The notes under the pieces: model-generated
Database searches by the model: none
What the model saw: the letters and a program-made list of their open reading frames with translations, nothing else
What the model was told of the DNA's origin: nothing
Assembly (NCBI GenBank): GCA_030770425.1
Contig: JASJFT010000295.1
Coordinates: forward strand, 1-46,780
Length of the DNA: 46,780 nt
Direction: 5' to 3'
From: Darksidea phi
Lineage: Eukaryota; Ascomycota; Dothideomycetes; Pleosporales; Lentitheciaceae
Program-made: the position numbers and the translations under genes
Part shown: positions 34,501 through 46,706 of the stretch, one piece after another
How the letters are laid out: every line of letters starts with the position of its first letter
How positions within the stretch are numbered: the first letter of the stretch is position 1

Positions 34501-37500
34501 TCGAGCTAATTAATAGTAGTTAAGTCTAATAAGGCGTCTATAGCTTTAAGCGGCGCTACTATTATATAAGATATCTAATATCGTACCTTTAATCTATATA
34601 GCTTATAGAAATATAATAGAAGCTAAGCTATATATATAATAATTATAATATTAACTTCTAAAGGAATCTACTAAACCTTATTAGTCTTTACTCTAACTAC
34701 TACGAGCGATATATAGAGAGTAGAGTAGGGATATATATACTAGAATAGTAAGATAGCTATTACTACTTAAGCTATATTCTACTCTTCTACTCTACCTCCT
34801 CTATCTAGTATATATACTTACTTTATTCTAAACTTTAGGTAAGATACTTCTCTCTCTAGTTTTTTAAGCTAGGATTTTACTAGCTTTAGCCTAGTAGTAT
34901 ATAGGATATAGGGAAGTATACTTATAGTAGTTAAGATTTAACTATTCTAAATTAGTAAGAATTTATTAATTTCTAAGAATAGAATAAAGTTAATATATTA
35001 ATAACCTATCTACGTTAGTTACTACTTCCTATTAATACTCTATTAATAATATCTTACTAGTCTACCTATATTAAGGCTAGCCTTATAGTTCTTATATACT
35101 AACTATATTCTATCTTATATTCTAGAACTAGTTATACTAAACTACGTAGTAAATTCTTTACTATTTCTTATCTAGAATAATAGAGTAAGTATATATACTA
35201 GATAGAGATAGTTAGCTTATATAACTATCTCTACTTATTCTTCTTATATATATATAAGCTACCTTCCTATAGAGCTATTCTAATTACTTTAGTTCTATAC
35301 TATTTATTTCTTATACTACTATAATATATCTCTAGTCTCTCTTAAATACTAAGAGTATTCTACTTTCTATTTACTCTCCTCTTTAAATAATATCTCTATC
35401 TACTATTTTAATTCTAATATATAATTTATATTATAGTTCTAAATATTATAAAGTATACTATAAGCTATTAAAGAGTAGTAAATAAGTCTATAGTAATGAT
35501 TTTTCTAGTACTAACTTAATCGATAATATACTTAATAAGTCTAAACTATTTACCCCGACTAGATAAAATTCCTATTATTCTAGATACCAAATACTTTTTA
35601 GGGTAAGTAAAGGGTAGGCTATATATTTAGAATATATAAAGATATATTATATTTAAGATTTTTTTATATTAGATCTCTAGTAACTTATAGAAGTTCTAGA
35701 TATATAGGATTTATAGAAAAATATATCTAAAAAAGTTACTTAATTACTACTATATTATAAAAAGGATAATCTAGTATAAAAAATATATAAGTCTCTATTA
35801 ATAAAAAAAATAAAGTACCTTATTTATAATAAAAGATTCTTAATAATATTATAAAAGATACTTTATAGACTACGTAGGAAACTATTATTAATAAGGGCTA
35901 TAAGGTTAACTATATCTATTCTTTATAAAGTTCTATAATAGACTTATAAAGATTTAAGTTTAATACTAGAAGAAAACTATTAAGCTAAAAAATTTAATAT
36001 TATTCTTCTATTTTTTATAATATATTAGAGTTAGTTATATACGTAATATACTTCTATATAGTATATATTTTAATAAAAAAGAAATAGTTATTAAAGTAGG
36101 GCTAATTATAATAATAACTAAAGTACTATAAAAGTACTATTATATAGTAATCTACCTCCGACCCTTTATTCTATCTAAGGTTAAAATAATTAGTAAAATT
36201 ATATATACTATTTTATACCTTCTACCTTTTTACTCTTATTTAACTATCTTCTATAATTAGTAATAGATATTATTATCGTATTAATATCTATACTAAGTTA
36301 GTCGTCTATATATATAGTATCTATTATCTTAGAGAGAGGCTATTTTTTAATTAGCTACGTAAGGGCTATAGTATAGGTAATATTATATAGATTCTTATCT
36401 TATTATATTAATTATAATACCTTTATATAGCTAATTCTATATAATAGTTAATAAAAATATATAGCTCTAGCTTAGACTATATTTAAAGACTTCTTTTCTA
36501 CCTAACTCTTTACCTACCCCGTTTAATAATATCTACGTTTCTATTAGGCTTTCTTACCTAATATATCTATATACCCGATATATCTTAGTACTATAGCTTA
36601 TCTTTAGCTTTCTTACTTATTAATATAATTTATATTAGTACTCCTCTAATTAACTAAACTATTATTCTATTCCGTATTATACGTAATCTTAAATTAATAC
36701 CTATTACGTATAGTACGGGTACTATTTATAATAACTATATAAAGTTATTACTAATACTTTTTATCTACTATCTACTAGTATAAGTCCGAATAATTTTACC
36801 TATATATTACTAGTCCTATTAAGCTACTAGTCGTACCCTATTAACTAAAGTTTAACTATTTAAAAATAACTAAGGTTAGAATAAAAATAGTAAACTAATT
36901 ATTAAAATAGAAGTAGAAGTCTAAAGTAAATACTAATCGACTTCTCTTTCTTTAGATACTAATAAGTATAATAGGATATAGAAGTACGACCTTTTAAACT
37001 ACTCCTCTATTATAAACTTTACTTATCTTACTAATCTTTAATAGTATTAATCTACTATCTACGGAGTTAGTATCCCTAGGTATCTTTATACTATTAAAGA
37101 CTATATTAAAGTTAAAGATAAAGAATTTATATAATATAACTATCTTATTAAGTACCTATATAACTTCTACTATATTAAAATATTTAAGTATAGACTAGAG
37201 GAGCGTAGCGTAAATATATTAGATTTATTAGTAGGCTATAAGAGATAATATAGATTATCTTTATTATTATAGCTTATTAATAGAAGTATATTTACTCTAG
37301 TAAATATTATAAGAGTTAAAAAATATAATCTTATATATACGACTCTTATATTTACTTTAGAATTATTATATTACTATTTTAGTAATATACTTAGTATTTA
37401 TATATACTACTAAGATATATTATCTATTTACTTCTAAGTAACGTTACGATTCTATATATAATATAAATTCTAGTCTACTCTATACTATTTCTTATACTAG

Positions 37501-40141
37501 CTCTTTCTCTAGTACTAGTAGGGATTCCTTATTATACCTAAGCTTCTTTAGCTTATTAAAATAGCTACCCTACGTTAGGATATAAATTTACTTTTTAATC
37601 GAATACCTTTTTATATTAAATATCTAATCTAGGCTCTAAGACTCTCTTTAGGGTAATTAATAAAGAGAAGGAGATATAATAGGTAGTAGCTTCTTAGCTT
37701 ATTAGTATAAAATAACTAGATTAACCTCCTTCGTAACGTAGTATAATATTAAAGATATACTTTTTAACTATATAGCTAAGAAATAACTAATTATATATAG
37801 TATAATTTTAGTTTATCTTACTTTAAAGTACTTTAGTAGACCTAATTCTATTTCTAATCTTATATATAATTCTACGTCTTTTAACTAGTTAGTATTTTAG
37901 ATATATCTACTACTAAGTTATAAGAGAAGCTATATACTTAGAATCTAATTATTCCTACTAATAGACCTATACTTAAGTTCGAGCTCGTTTATTATTTAAC
38001 TTATTTACGTCGAACGTATTATACTTACTATTATCTATTAATAAAAATACGAATCCTTTTTATTAAACTTACTATACTTACTATTACTTTAACGATAAAT
38101 ATATCTAACCTCTTTATATTAAACTTACTATTACTTAACCTATTATAAATAGTTATAGTATAATTAAAAGTCGAAACTCTTTATTATTATAAGCTATAAT
38201 TCTTTCTTTAAGACTAGCTAGCTAGGGGTAAGTAATTAATTCCCCTAGTATCTTCTACGTACTAGCCTTATCTATTAAAGACTTAGGTTAATACTTCTAA
38301 TCTAGTAAACTAGAGTAGCTTACTCTCTTACTCGAAGAAGGATATATATATATAAATAGAAATTCTCTTCTCTCTACTATTAAAGAAATAAAAGACTATA
38401 TTACTAGCCTAGTAATTAAAATATAGAAGAAGATATACTTTATTAAAAGGGCTTTAGACTATATTAGACTTTATATAAGGATTCTTAATAATAAAACTAT
38501 TAATATAGCTAACCTTAGACTTCCGCGTAGTATCCGAAGCGAATTAAATAATCTTAAGTTAGATTTATTTACTTTAGTAATTAAGAATTATAGATATATC
38601 TTAAGTAATATCTATAACTTAAGATTAATATATATAGAATATATTAAAGTAGACTAGCTAATAGTATATAAAAAGTTCTATTCTACTATTAAGAAGCTTT
38701 AAGACTATCTATCTTAGAAACTCTAAGAGATCTTATAGAATCTAATAATTAATATAATATAGTTCTAGAGTAGTACTTAGAATTTTCGTAATTAAATATA
38801 TATTTTTAAAGGTCTTAAGAAGTATCTTCGTCTAGGTTAAGCTACTATAACTAAAGTAGAATAAAATACTTTTAGACTAGCTCTTAAAGATTTTATAAGA
38901 GTAGTAGTAATAATAAAAATATTTAATTAGAATAAGAATTCTATACGAAGTAGTTCTAGAGACGACTTTATTTAAGAAGATATATTAGTAAACTCTTCTT
39001 TTATTAACTATACTATTTAAAGCTCCCTATTTACGTCTACAATTATATTATACTAGATTCTAACTATCGACGTAGTTATACTAAAGAGTAATCTAATCTA
39101 CTATAATACTAAATTAATAAAATTCTAAGCTAATATTAATTATTAAAAGAATATTAATAATAATAATATTTATATATCTTATATAAATAGGTATTTATAC
39201 GGAAAAGTCTCTATAGGTAAAGATTTTATTTAGATAAACTATAAAGATTAGTTAAAGTTACTTAAGAATAATAGTATAATAAGTAATAGTATATATTAAA
39301 CGTCCTTAATTATTTATTAAATAAATACTAGACCCTATTACTACGATCTACTACTAAGTATTCTAATATATTATACTCTCTTAGTAAAAGATCTTATAGC
39401 CTTATAGCTTATAGAAGTTATTAGGATTTATTATAAAATTTCCGATAATAAAATATACCTATTAATTAGAGATCTATAGTATTATAAACTAGTTTTAGAT
39501 TCTTTAAAGATATATTACTACGATAAATACGTATACTAAGAAATTTTATTTAAACTAGAAACTTAATTTAAGGATATTATTACTATTATAAAGACTAAAT
39601 TAAAATAGAGATATTAATAGAATAAGTAGATAGAGATAGAAATATATTATCTTAGATCTAATAATATATCGTTACTCTTCTAGGAATCTACGCTTACGTA
39701 AATATATAAAAGGGCCTCTATTAAATCTACTCTTTTTATAAGATAATAAAGGCTTAAAACTTAATATAAAGCTAAAAAAGTAAAGAGTAAAGAATTATAA
39801 ATCTTAATTTAAGAAGGTATTAAGATAAAATCTACTAATAATAAAGGATATTAAATTATTAAAAAGTAAAAAATACTATAAGTAAATATCTACGAATATA
39901 TACGTACTTCTCTTATTAATATTCTAGTATATCTAATACTTTTAGAAAAAGAATACTTCGCTTCTTTAAGAATAATACGGGAGAGAAGAGTAATAAACTT
40001 TAGTTAAATAGAACTACCTTACTAGAATAACCTTCTATTATTAGTAGTTTACCCTTAACTATACTAGGCTACTACTACTATATATCTTAGTAAATCTTTA
40101 TATATAAGTTTCTCTCGACGTATCTATATAAATATAAGATA

Positions 40142-40732
40142 TATATATATCGTCTTTAGGTCTTATTAAAAAGTAGATCTACCCTATCTAGTAGTAAAAT
40201 TAAGTTAATCTAATAAATCTTACTCCTTACTTATAACTTTAGTATAACTTTAATCTCTAATATTAGTAATTATATTAGAGTCTATATTAAGAAACGTCTA
40301 GAAAAATCTATAGATTTAATATACGAATAGCTTATAAAAATATTATACTTAGGATTACTACGAACGTTTATTATTATAATAAGGTTAAATACTAAGTATA
40401 AACTTAGTCTTAAGGATATAGATAGGAATAAGTTTTTATTATACTAGAGCTATTTTAAATATATATCGGGAAAGAAAGATAGCTAGTCCTATATTATATA
40501 TACTAAAAAAGTAGTATTAATAAAGTTTAATAAAGAGTCTAATAAAGAGTTTAATAAAGAGTTCGATAAAGAGTTTAATAAAGAGTTTAATAAAGAGTTT
40601 AATAAAGAGTTCGATAAAGAGTCTAATAAAGAGTTTAATAAAGAGTTTAATAAAGAGTCTAATAAAGAGTTTAATAAAGAGTCTAATAAGATTATAATTA
40701 TAAATATAGAACCTAGCTACTTTATATATTAA
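40142..40732 (+). pseudogene. RIP-decayed gene 3' end with four-residue NKEF/DKEF repeats
   Basis: One + strand frame can be followed for about 195 codons to TAA at 40730. The internal stops I see are of the types RIP makes from Gln or Trp codons (40157, 40211, 40214, 40328, 40445, 40484). From 40487 to 40729, 81 codons are fully open. Visible segments include IKKRLEKSIDL, KYKLSLKDIDRNKF and TKKVVLIKF, then 13-14 repeats of N/D-K-E-F/S, then a hydrophobic tail ending in FIY. Consistent frame across unique and repeat sequence argues for a real ancestral gene. No family is recognised; mobile-element origin is likely from context. Confidence 0.6.
40529..40690 (+). repeat. 12-bp coding tandem array (AATAAAGAGTTT), about 13.5 units
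   Basis: Near-perfect 12-bp units in frame with the decayed gene encode N/D-K-E-F/S. The variants GATAAAGAG and AATAAAGAG, and TTT/TTC/TCT, account for almost all differences. Confidence 0.92.
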
Positions 40733-42663
40733 GCTATAAGATATTTATAGTATATAATCTTAAGTAATAATTTACTTCTTAGATAATATAAGGGGGATAT
40801 AATAAACTAATTTAGGTAATTTATAAAGCTTATAATAAAAGTTAAATAGTTTTTATAAAACTATATAACTATTAGTATAAACGTAGCTAGGATTATCGAT
40901 TATATAATAGATAATAGAGTAATAGAATTTATTATACGTAGTAAAGTAGGATATTACTAAGTATACTTACGTCTTCTTATTATCGTTTATTATTTAAGTT
41001 ACGTATAGTTAGTAGCGATAAGATTAGATTAATATAAAAGGTAAATACTATTACCTCTATATTACTATCTAAGTTATTATTAATATCTACTACTTCTACT
41101 ATATTTAGTTTTTATCTCTTTCTACTACGACTATTCTTTTTAGACGAGGTCTTCTTTATATATTTAGCCTAGTATCTCTTTAATATATTATAGTTTATAT
41201 AGATATAATTAACGAAGATTAGATTATATTTATAGTACTAGATTCTCGTTATTTCTTATACTTTATATTATAAATTACTAATTATTTTATTATATATATC
41301 TTCGATAGCTCTATAAGTTAAAGAAGTATTTCTTAGTAATCTTTAAGATTTTAGATTTAATCTACGTAAATATAGTTAAACTACGGGTAGATAAGTTATT
41401 AATAATATTATCTATAGTATCTAGTAGTATTTTAAGAAAAAATAAACTTTTAACTTTATTAGATTTAAAGACTAAATATATAATAGTAGCGACTATTTAT
41501 ATAGACGATATTATTTACTTTATTATATATATTTAACTATTATAAAACTTATCTAGTTATAGTTAAAGGTCGTCGCTATTATTATAATAAAGGTTCCGAA
41601 AGAGTAAAATAGTCGTAGATAGTTACTAATATTATTAGATTATTATAGACTAACAAGAGTAGTATTACTTCTTTAGAATAAATAAGAATAGTAAAGCTAG
41701 CTAGTTAGTAAGCTATTTATAGATAATAATAGTATCTATATAATACTACTATTATATTAGTTAACTAAAGGTTAAGTTATTTTAATACTTATACCTAAGG
41801 TAGTCCTTAAATACCTATTAATCCTACTTTATCTTTATCTTTACCTTTATCTTTACTATTATATCCGAACTATAATACGAGTATAGCTATATCTACTATT
41901 TTACTAGACCCTTTATCGCTCGCGACTAATTAGATTCTCTTCTACTTATTTCTTACTACGTACTCCTCTTAATTTAATAGCTCTATAAATCTTTTTAATT
42001 CTTCTCTTCTACTACTCTTTTAAGTCTTCTTATAGCCGATTATATAGATATTATTCTTCTTATCTTCGAGCTTTATAAGAATCTAGATTAGATTTATATA
42101 GATAAAGCTTATCTCTTTTAGATAGAGCCTTAAGTAGTTATATATAACTAAGAGTAAGATCTATATAAGAAAGAAAAGAAAGAGAATAAGCTTACTTAGC
42201 TCTCTATTAATAGTAACCTTATTAGTTTTAGTAATAACTCTTTTACTAATACTTAGTTATACTAATCTTAATTTTTAGTTCTTAAAAATAATAGGAAGGC
42301 TTCTAACTATCCTAACTAATTAACGCTCTCTCGATATTAGCGTCCAATCTAATCTATTTAATATCTTAGTACTACTATTATATACTATAGATATTAATAA
42401 TAAGGAATACCTCTAGTCTCTCTATATTTCTAGTATAAGCTAGGATATATATCCTATTCTTAAGCTTTCCTTAATTATAACGATTCTAGAGTACGTATAT
42501 TCTTTTTTCTACTTATCTTTATTTCTAGAATAAGATATAGTCTTTAATACTCTTATAGAACTCTAATAAACTATAGTAACTAAGTTTATAATAACTATAT
42601 CGATAAAAAGTTCGCTACGAAAAAATTATAGGAAACGTAATATAGTACTATACGGTATAGTAT

Positions 42664-42755
42664 GAATGGAACGAGCGTTCTATATTAGCCCGTACCCGTG
42701 GTAGGTTCGTTCCATGCTCTCCATGCCCTCTATGCCCTCTATGGCTGGAACGTTT
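42664..42755. other. Short un-RIPped patch, left
   Basis: About 90 bp are rich in TG and CA (several ATGG, CCATG and TATG strings) inside otherwise CA/TG-free DNA. The patch contains a 9-bp inverted repeat (ATGGAACGA 42666-42674, TCGTTCCAT 42707-42715) and a CCCTCTATG direct repeat at about 42725-42742. It may be one end of the candidate element at 42693-43562. Confidence 0.7.
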
Positions 42756-43562
42756 TTCTACGAGATTATAGATATATTTTAGTCTATTACTAGGCCTAAT
42801 AGGGATATTAGACTAATATTTTTATATAGAACTATACTATATTAGGCCTAGTTTCTTCTATATTTAGGAATAAATTTTATATCTATTAGAAAGATTTATA
42901 TTTAATAAATAAACTTAATTTTTATAAAAATAATAAGTTTAAAGTTAAAAATAAAGCTATTTAATAGATATTAAGCTAATATTTTTAGTTTAAAAAAATA
43001 TTTATATATAGTATATAAAGTTCTAACGCCAAGAAAAATTTCGCTAGTCTTCTAGCTAGCTAGAATTACAACGAAAAAATTATTTTATTATTTTAAACCC
43101 TCGAAACCTAATATTTTTACTTAGTAAGCTTTTCTAATATAATAATAATTATAGGGGGGGCTTTATAATACTAATAGAAGTCTTTCTAGAATCTAACTTT
43201 ATTAAATACTATTAAATACTACTAAATAGAAGGATATTTCCTAAATAGGAAGGATTAAGGAAAAGAATCGAATCTATCTAATCTTTAAAGCTTAATAACT
43301 TTACTAATACTAGGCCTAATTAGGATATTATTAGCTTATTTTATAGAGAATAATTAGTACTATAATTCTATTAAATAATTTCCTAAATAGGACTAGCGCC
43401 TAGGCTGCTATAGCCGAATCTATCCCGAACCTGTTCCGAACCTGTTCCGAACGTGCCAGGCCTGCCAGGGCCATGCAATATGGCGACTGGTCGTGGGGAA
43501 CCTTGAGTAATATTGAGTAACATTAGGAACATAGAGGGTATAGAGTACGCCTGCTACGGGTA
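42693..43562. mobile_element. Candidate small transposon, 870 bp, imperfect terminal inverted repeats
   Basis: TACCCGTGGTAGG (42693-42705) and the reverse complement of CCTGCTACGGGTA (43550-43562, i.e. TACCCGTAGCAGG) match at 11 of 13 bases, and both lie in patches with normal CA/TG content. CCCTCTATG-type motifs occur just inside both ends. The interior (about 42760-43395) is AT-rich with only a few CA/TG and no open frame. The outer TA could be a TA target duplication of a Tc1/mariner-pogo-like element. The evidence is weak because the repeats are short. Confidence 0.4.
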
Positions 43563-43590
43563 TAGACTACCTACCAACGACGCGATTTTA
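43395..43590. other. Short un-RIPped patch, right
   Basis: About 195 bp of GC-normal sequence, rich in CA and TG, lie inside RIP-saturated DNA. They include a short direct repeat (CCGAACCTGTT at about 43425-43447) and a TTGAGTAATA/TTGAGTAACA pair at 43503-43523. No open frame of note is present. It ends near 43590, where AT-rich sequence resumes. Confidence 0.75.
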
Positions 43591-45946
43591 TAGCGAACCT
43601 TTTCCTAATATATATAGATCTAGATTCTAGTCTAATTCTATATTATTATTATAGTATATATAGGGCTATAAGTATCTTTAGATATCTCTTTACCTAGCTC
43701 TTTAATAAAGTAGACCTAAGGTAACTACGTAATATCTATCTAGATATATCTAATACTTAAGAATAGGATTAAGAGAAAAGGACTAAGAAGAAGGGACTAT
43801 ATATTATATCCTATAGTTACCTTTTTCTATAGCTAAAAGTATTATTTTATAGACTCTTTATATACCTATAGCTATCTTAAGAAGATATTTATTATATCTA
43901 TAAATATACTAGTTAATATAAAGAAAGACTATAACTAGAAAAATCTCGATAATAATAATAATATAGGAATAAACTTTAATCTATAACTACTTTATAATTA
44001 TATACTAGATTAGTATAAGAGACTATATATATTATCTTCTACTTTAGTATACTTTATAAAGGGAAATAGTAAAGTATAGATATACTATTATCTAGATTAA
44101 AAGTATATCGTATAATTACCCCGTCTTATTAAGACCTACTAGTACTTAGTAACTCGACTATAGTAATTTATTAAATACTAAATAGCTATTAAATTAACGT
44201 AGATATATATTATAGTAAGAATAGAGAGTATATTATAATTCCCTATATATCTCTAAAGGGAGAAAATATTAATACTTCTATTTCTTTCTTAGATACTATT
44301 TCTTTATAATTAGACCTCTCTTTAGAATCCTAGATTAGTATTAAATATATAAATCTAAGATTTTATAGTATATAGATAATAGCTACTAATTAAACTATAG
44401 ATCGAGAAATTAATAGTTAAGGGAGATAAAGGATATAAGATTCTTTCTAAAAGTTAAAAACTATCTTATAAAGTAGGATATCTTCTCTCCCTTTAATTTA
44501 TTATATTTATATACTATTAGACTAAGATAAGTAAGTTAGGTATAATATACTTAATAGGTTCTATAGATTTACTAAGAGATAGAAACGTATTTATTATTAC
44601 TTAGAAGATAAGATAGAGGTTATAGTAATTAATTATACTAGCGGGAAAAGTAAATATTATCTATATACTAAGTTTAGTAGATAGATAGTTTAAGTTTAAG
44701 CTAAGTTTAATATAGTATAAAAGACGGGCCTTTATTATCTTTAAGTTAATTAATTAAGCTATTATTCTACTTTTAGTAGATATCTTATATTCTTTAAAAG
44801 GGAGTATTAACTTTTCTTAAGTACGAGATCTTTTCCGTAATACTTAATTACTTTTTATCTTTTCTACTTTTCTATTTATCTTATCTTTAAACGTCTTAGT
44901 AAGTTATATATATAGTATTTACTACTAAATTATTAATAATTAAAATTCGTTCTTAGTCTAATCGATCTTATTTAGAAGCTAGAGTATAGGCTTATACTCG
45001 GCTTTAATAGCTAGGTTTTAGATAATTCGATTTATAGATTATAAACGCTTAGCTATAGATATAAAGATATAGTCGGAGTATTTTATAATTATTTAAAGGA
45101 TTTAAACCTTATTCTTAAGTATTAATAGACTATTCTCTTTAAAGGTACTCTATTATTCGTCGGAGAGGGGTCCGAAATTCTAAATAAAGGTTTTATTACT
45201 CGTAGTTATAAAACCTACTATTTTATAAAAATTATCTAATAATAAGCTTAAATTAAATAGTACTAGAGTACTAGAAGAATCTATTATAAGCTCTTTATAA
45301 TAATAGGAGTAGATAATAGTATTAAGTAATTTTCGAAAATAATAAATATAAAGATTATTAGATTTAAGATTAGATAGATAAAGTTTTAGATACTTCTCTA
45401 GTATTAGATAGTATATAAAAGCGTATAATACGTAGTTAGAGTTTAAGAGAAGCTAGTAATATTAGTATAAAAAGTATACGTTGTTATAAAACGTACTATC
45501 TAGAATTTATATTAAATCTAGTATTCTACTATATTCTTAAATATAGATATCTAGCTTACTACTAGAATAGTATCTATACTAAAAGTAGTAAACTACTATA
45601 AGTTCCTATTAAAAATACTAAGAACCTAATAATTATATAGCTTTTAGTCTAGTAAAGACTAGTTATTACTATTAATATAAAAGGGAAATATAAGCCTACG
45701 TATATTCTTAGTATTCTTTATAATTAGTATTATTAGTTTCTATAGCTTATAGTCTATAAAGTTAATAATAATAAACTAATTATCGGTATAAATAACCTAT
45801 AAAAGTATATAGAGAATATTATTATCTAAATACTTCCTAGATAGGAACTACTCTAATTTCTATTCTATATCTTTAATACTCTTATAATCTAGTATACTAG
45901 AGAAGAGATTATATAGAGAAAAGTTAATTAGATTCTAAATATTCTA
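43591..45946. other. RIP-saturated AT-rich DNA, nothing recognisable
   Basis: CA/TG-depleted sequence continues. I see no open frame, tandem array or inverted structure that I can support here. Confidence 0.6.
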
Positions 45947-46375
45947 TAACGGCTTCGGGGCTTCTAGGGGTAAAGATATAATAGATATATTCTTAATATT
46001 ATCTTTACTATCTAATAACTTAATTATCTTTTCCTTATTTAGTATTCTATCTAGCTTATTTAGCTTATCTAGCTTCTTAGCTAGCGACTTATCCGACGTC
46101 TTATTTAGTATTTTATCTAGTATCCTATTTAGTATTCTATTAATTATTCTTTTTAACGTCTTATTATTTATTTTATTCGACGTCTTATTTATTATCTTAT
46201 TTAGTATCTCGTCTATTATCTTATTTAATATCTTATTTATTATCTTATTCGATATTTTATCTATTATCTTATTCGGTATCTTATCTATTATCTTATTCGA
46301 TATCTTATCTAGTATCTTATTTAGTATCTCGTCTAGCGTTTTCTCTAGTATATTATCTAGTAAGACTACTTTTAG
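45947..46375 (-). pseudogene. Open 143-codon remnant with four-residue L/I-D/N-K-I repeats
   Basis: On the - strand the frame from 46375 to 45947 has no stop for 143 codons, bounded by TAA at 46376-46378 and TAG at 45944-45946. Nearly all of it is a 12-bp repeat (about 46052-46348) encoding four-residue units such as LDKI, LNKI, IDKI and SNKI. A non-repeat tail follows (KLLDSKDNIKNIS, then PLEAPKPL). Upstream the frame continues, with scattered RIP-type stops, toward the window end. There is no ATG. The frame probably stayed open because repeats built of Asp/Asn, Lys, Ile and Leu codons contain none of the codons RIP turns into stops. Function unknown. Confidence 0.55.
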
Positions 46376-46650
46376 TTAATAGTTTAGAGAAGAACGCTTT
46401 CTTTAACTAGCTCTATTAGAATTTAATATAAGTTAAAAGTTCTTCTTAGTTAAGATATTTAAATTATAACTCTTTTTCTTATATTAAATATAGTCTATTA
46501 GATTATCCGGCTACTAGTCTAACTCGAAATTAATTACTACTATAAAATTTTTACTAGTATTTATAACCTAGTAGTAGATATTAACTAAGATAGTTATTAT
46601 ATCTTTAGGATATTATCTAATAATAGAGAATTTAATTTTCCTCTTATATA

Positions 46651-46656
<6 letters not shown>

Positions 46657-46706
<50 letters not shown>

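Larger units (their letters stand above)
10861..42650. other. 32-kb block of saturating RIP, no intact genes
   Basis: By eye I find only about twenty CA or TG dinucleotides in nearly 32 kb (examples near 10924, 11183, 12136, 16635, 18606, 18874, 19166, 27281, 28287, 28651, 29017, 30754, 31604, 32167, 32809, 35497, 35587, 39041, 41654 and 42344). CG, AC and GT are common. With no TG there can be almost no ATG, and CAA, CAG, CGA and TGG codons become stops, so no initiated reading frame survives. The original content must have been multi-copy DNA, most likely nested or large transposable elements. Apart from the arrays and the decayed frame listed separately, I cannot identify gene families. 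Confidence 0.85.

Noticed and set aside
10861..46656. Giant Starship-type element or specific LTR/LINE families
   Set aside because: The length and RIP are compatible, but I could not identify a tyrosine recombinase, reverse transcriptase or integrase motif in the degraded frames. A YIDD-like string near 41500 lacks supporting context.
7491..46656. Mitochondrial or centromeric origin of the AT-rich DNA
   Set aside because: The near-absence of CA and TG with CG retained is specific to RIP. No mitochondrial genes or tRNAs are visible, and nothing in the sequence marks a centromere.
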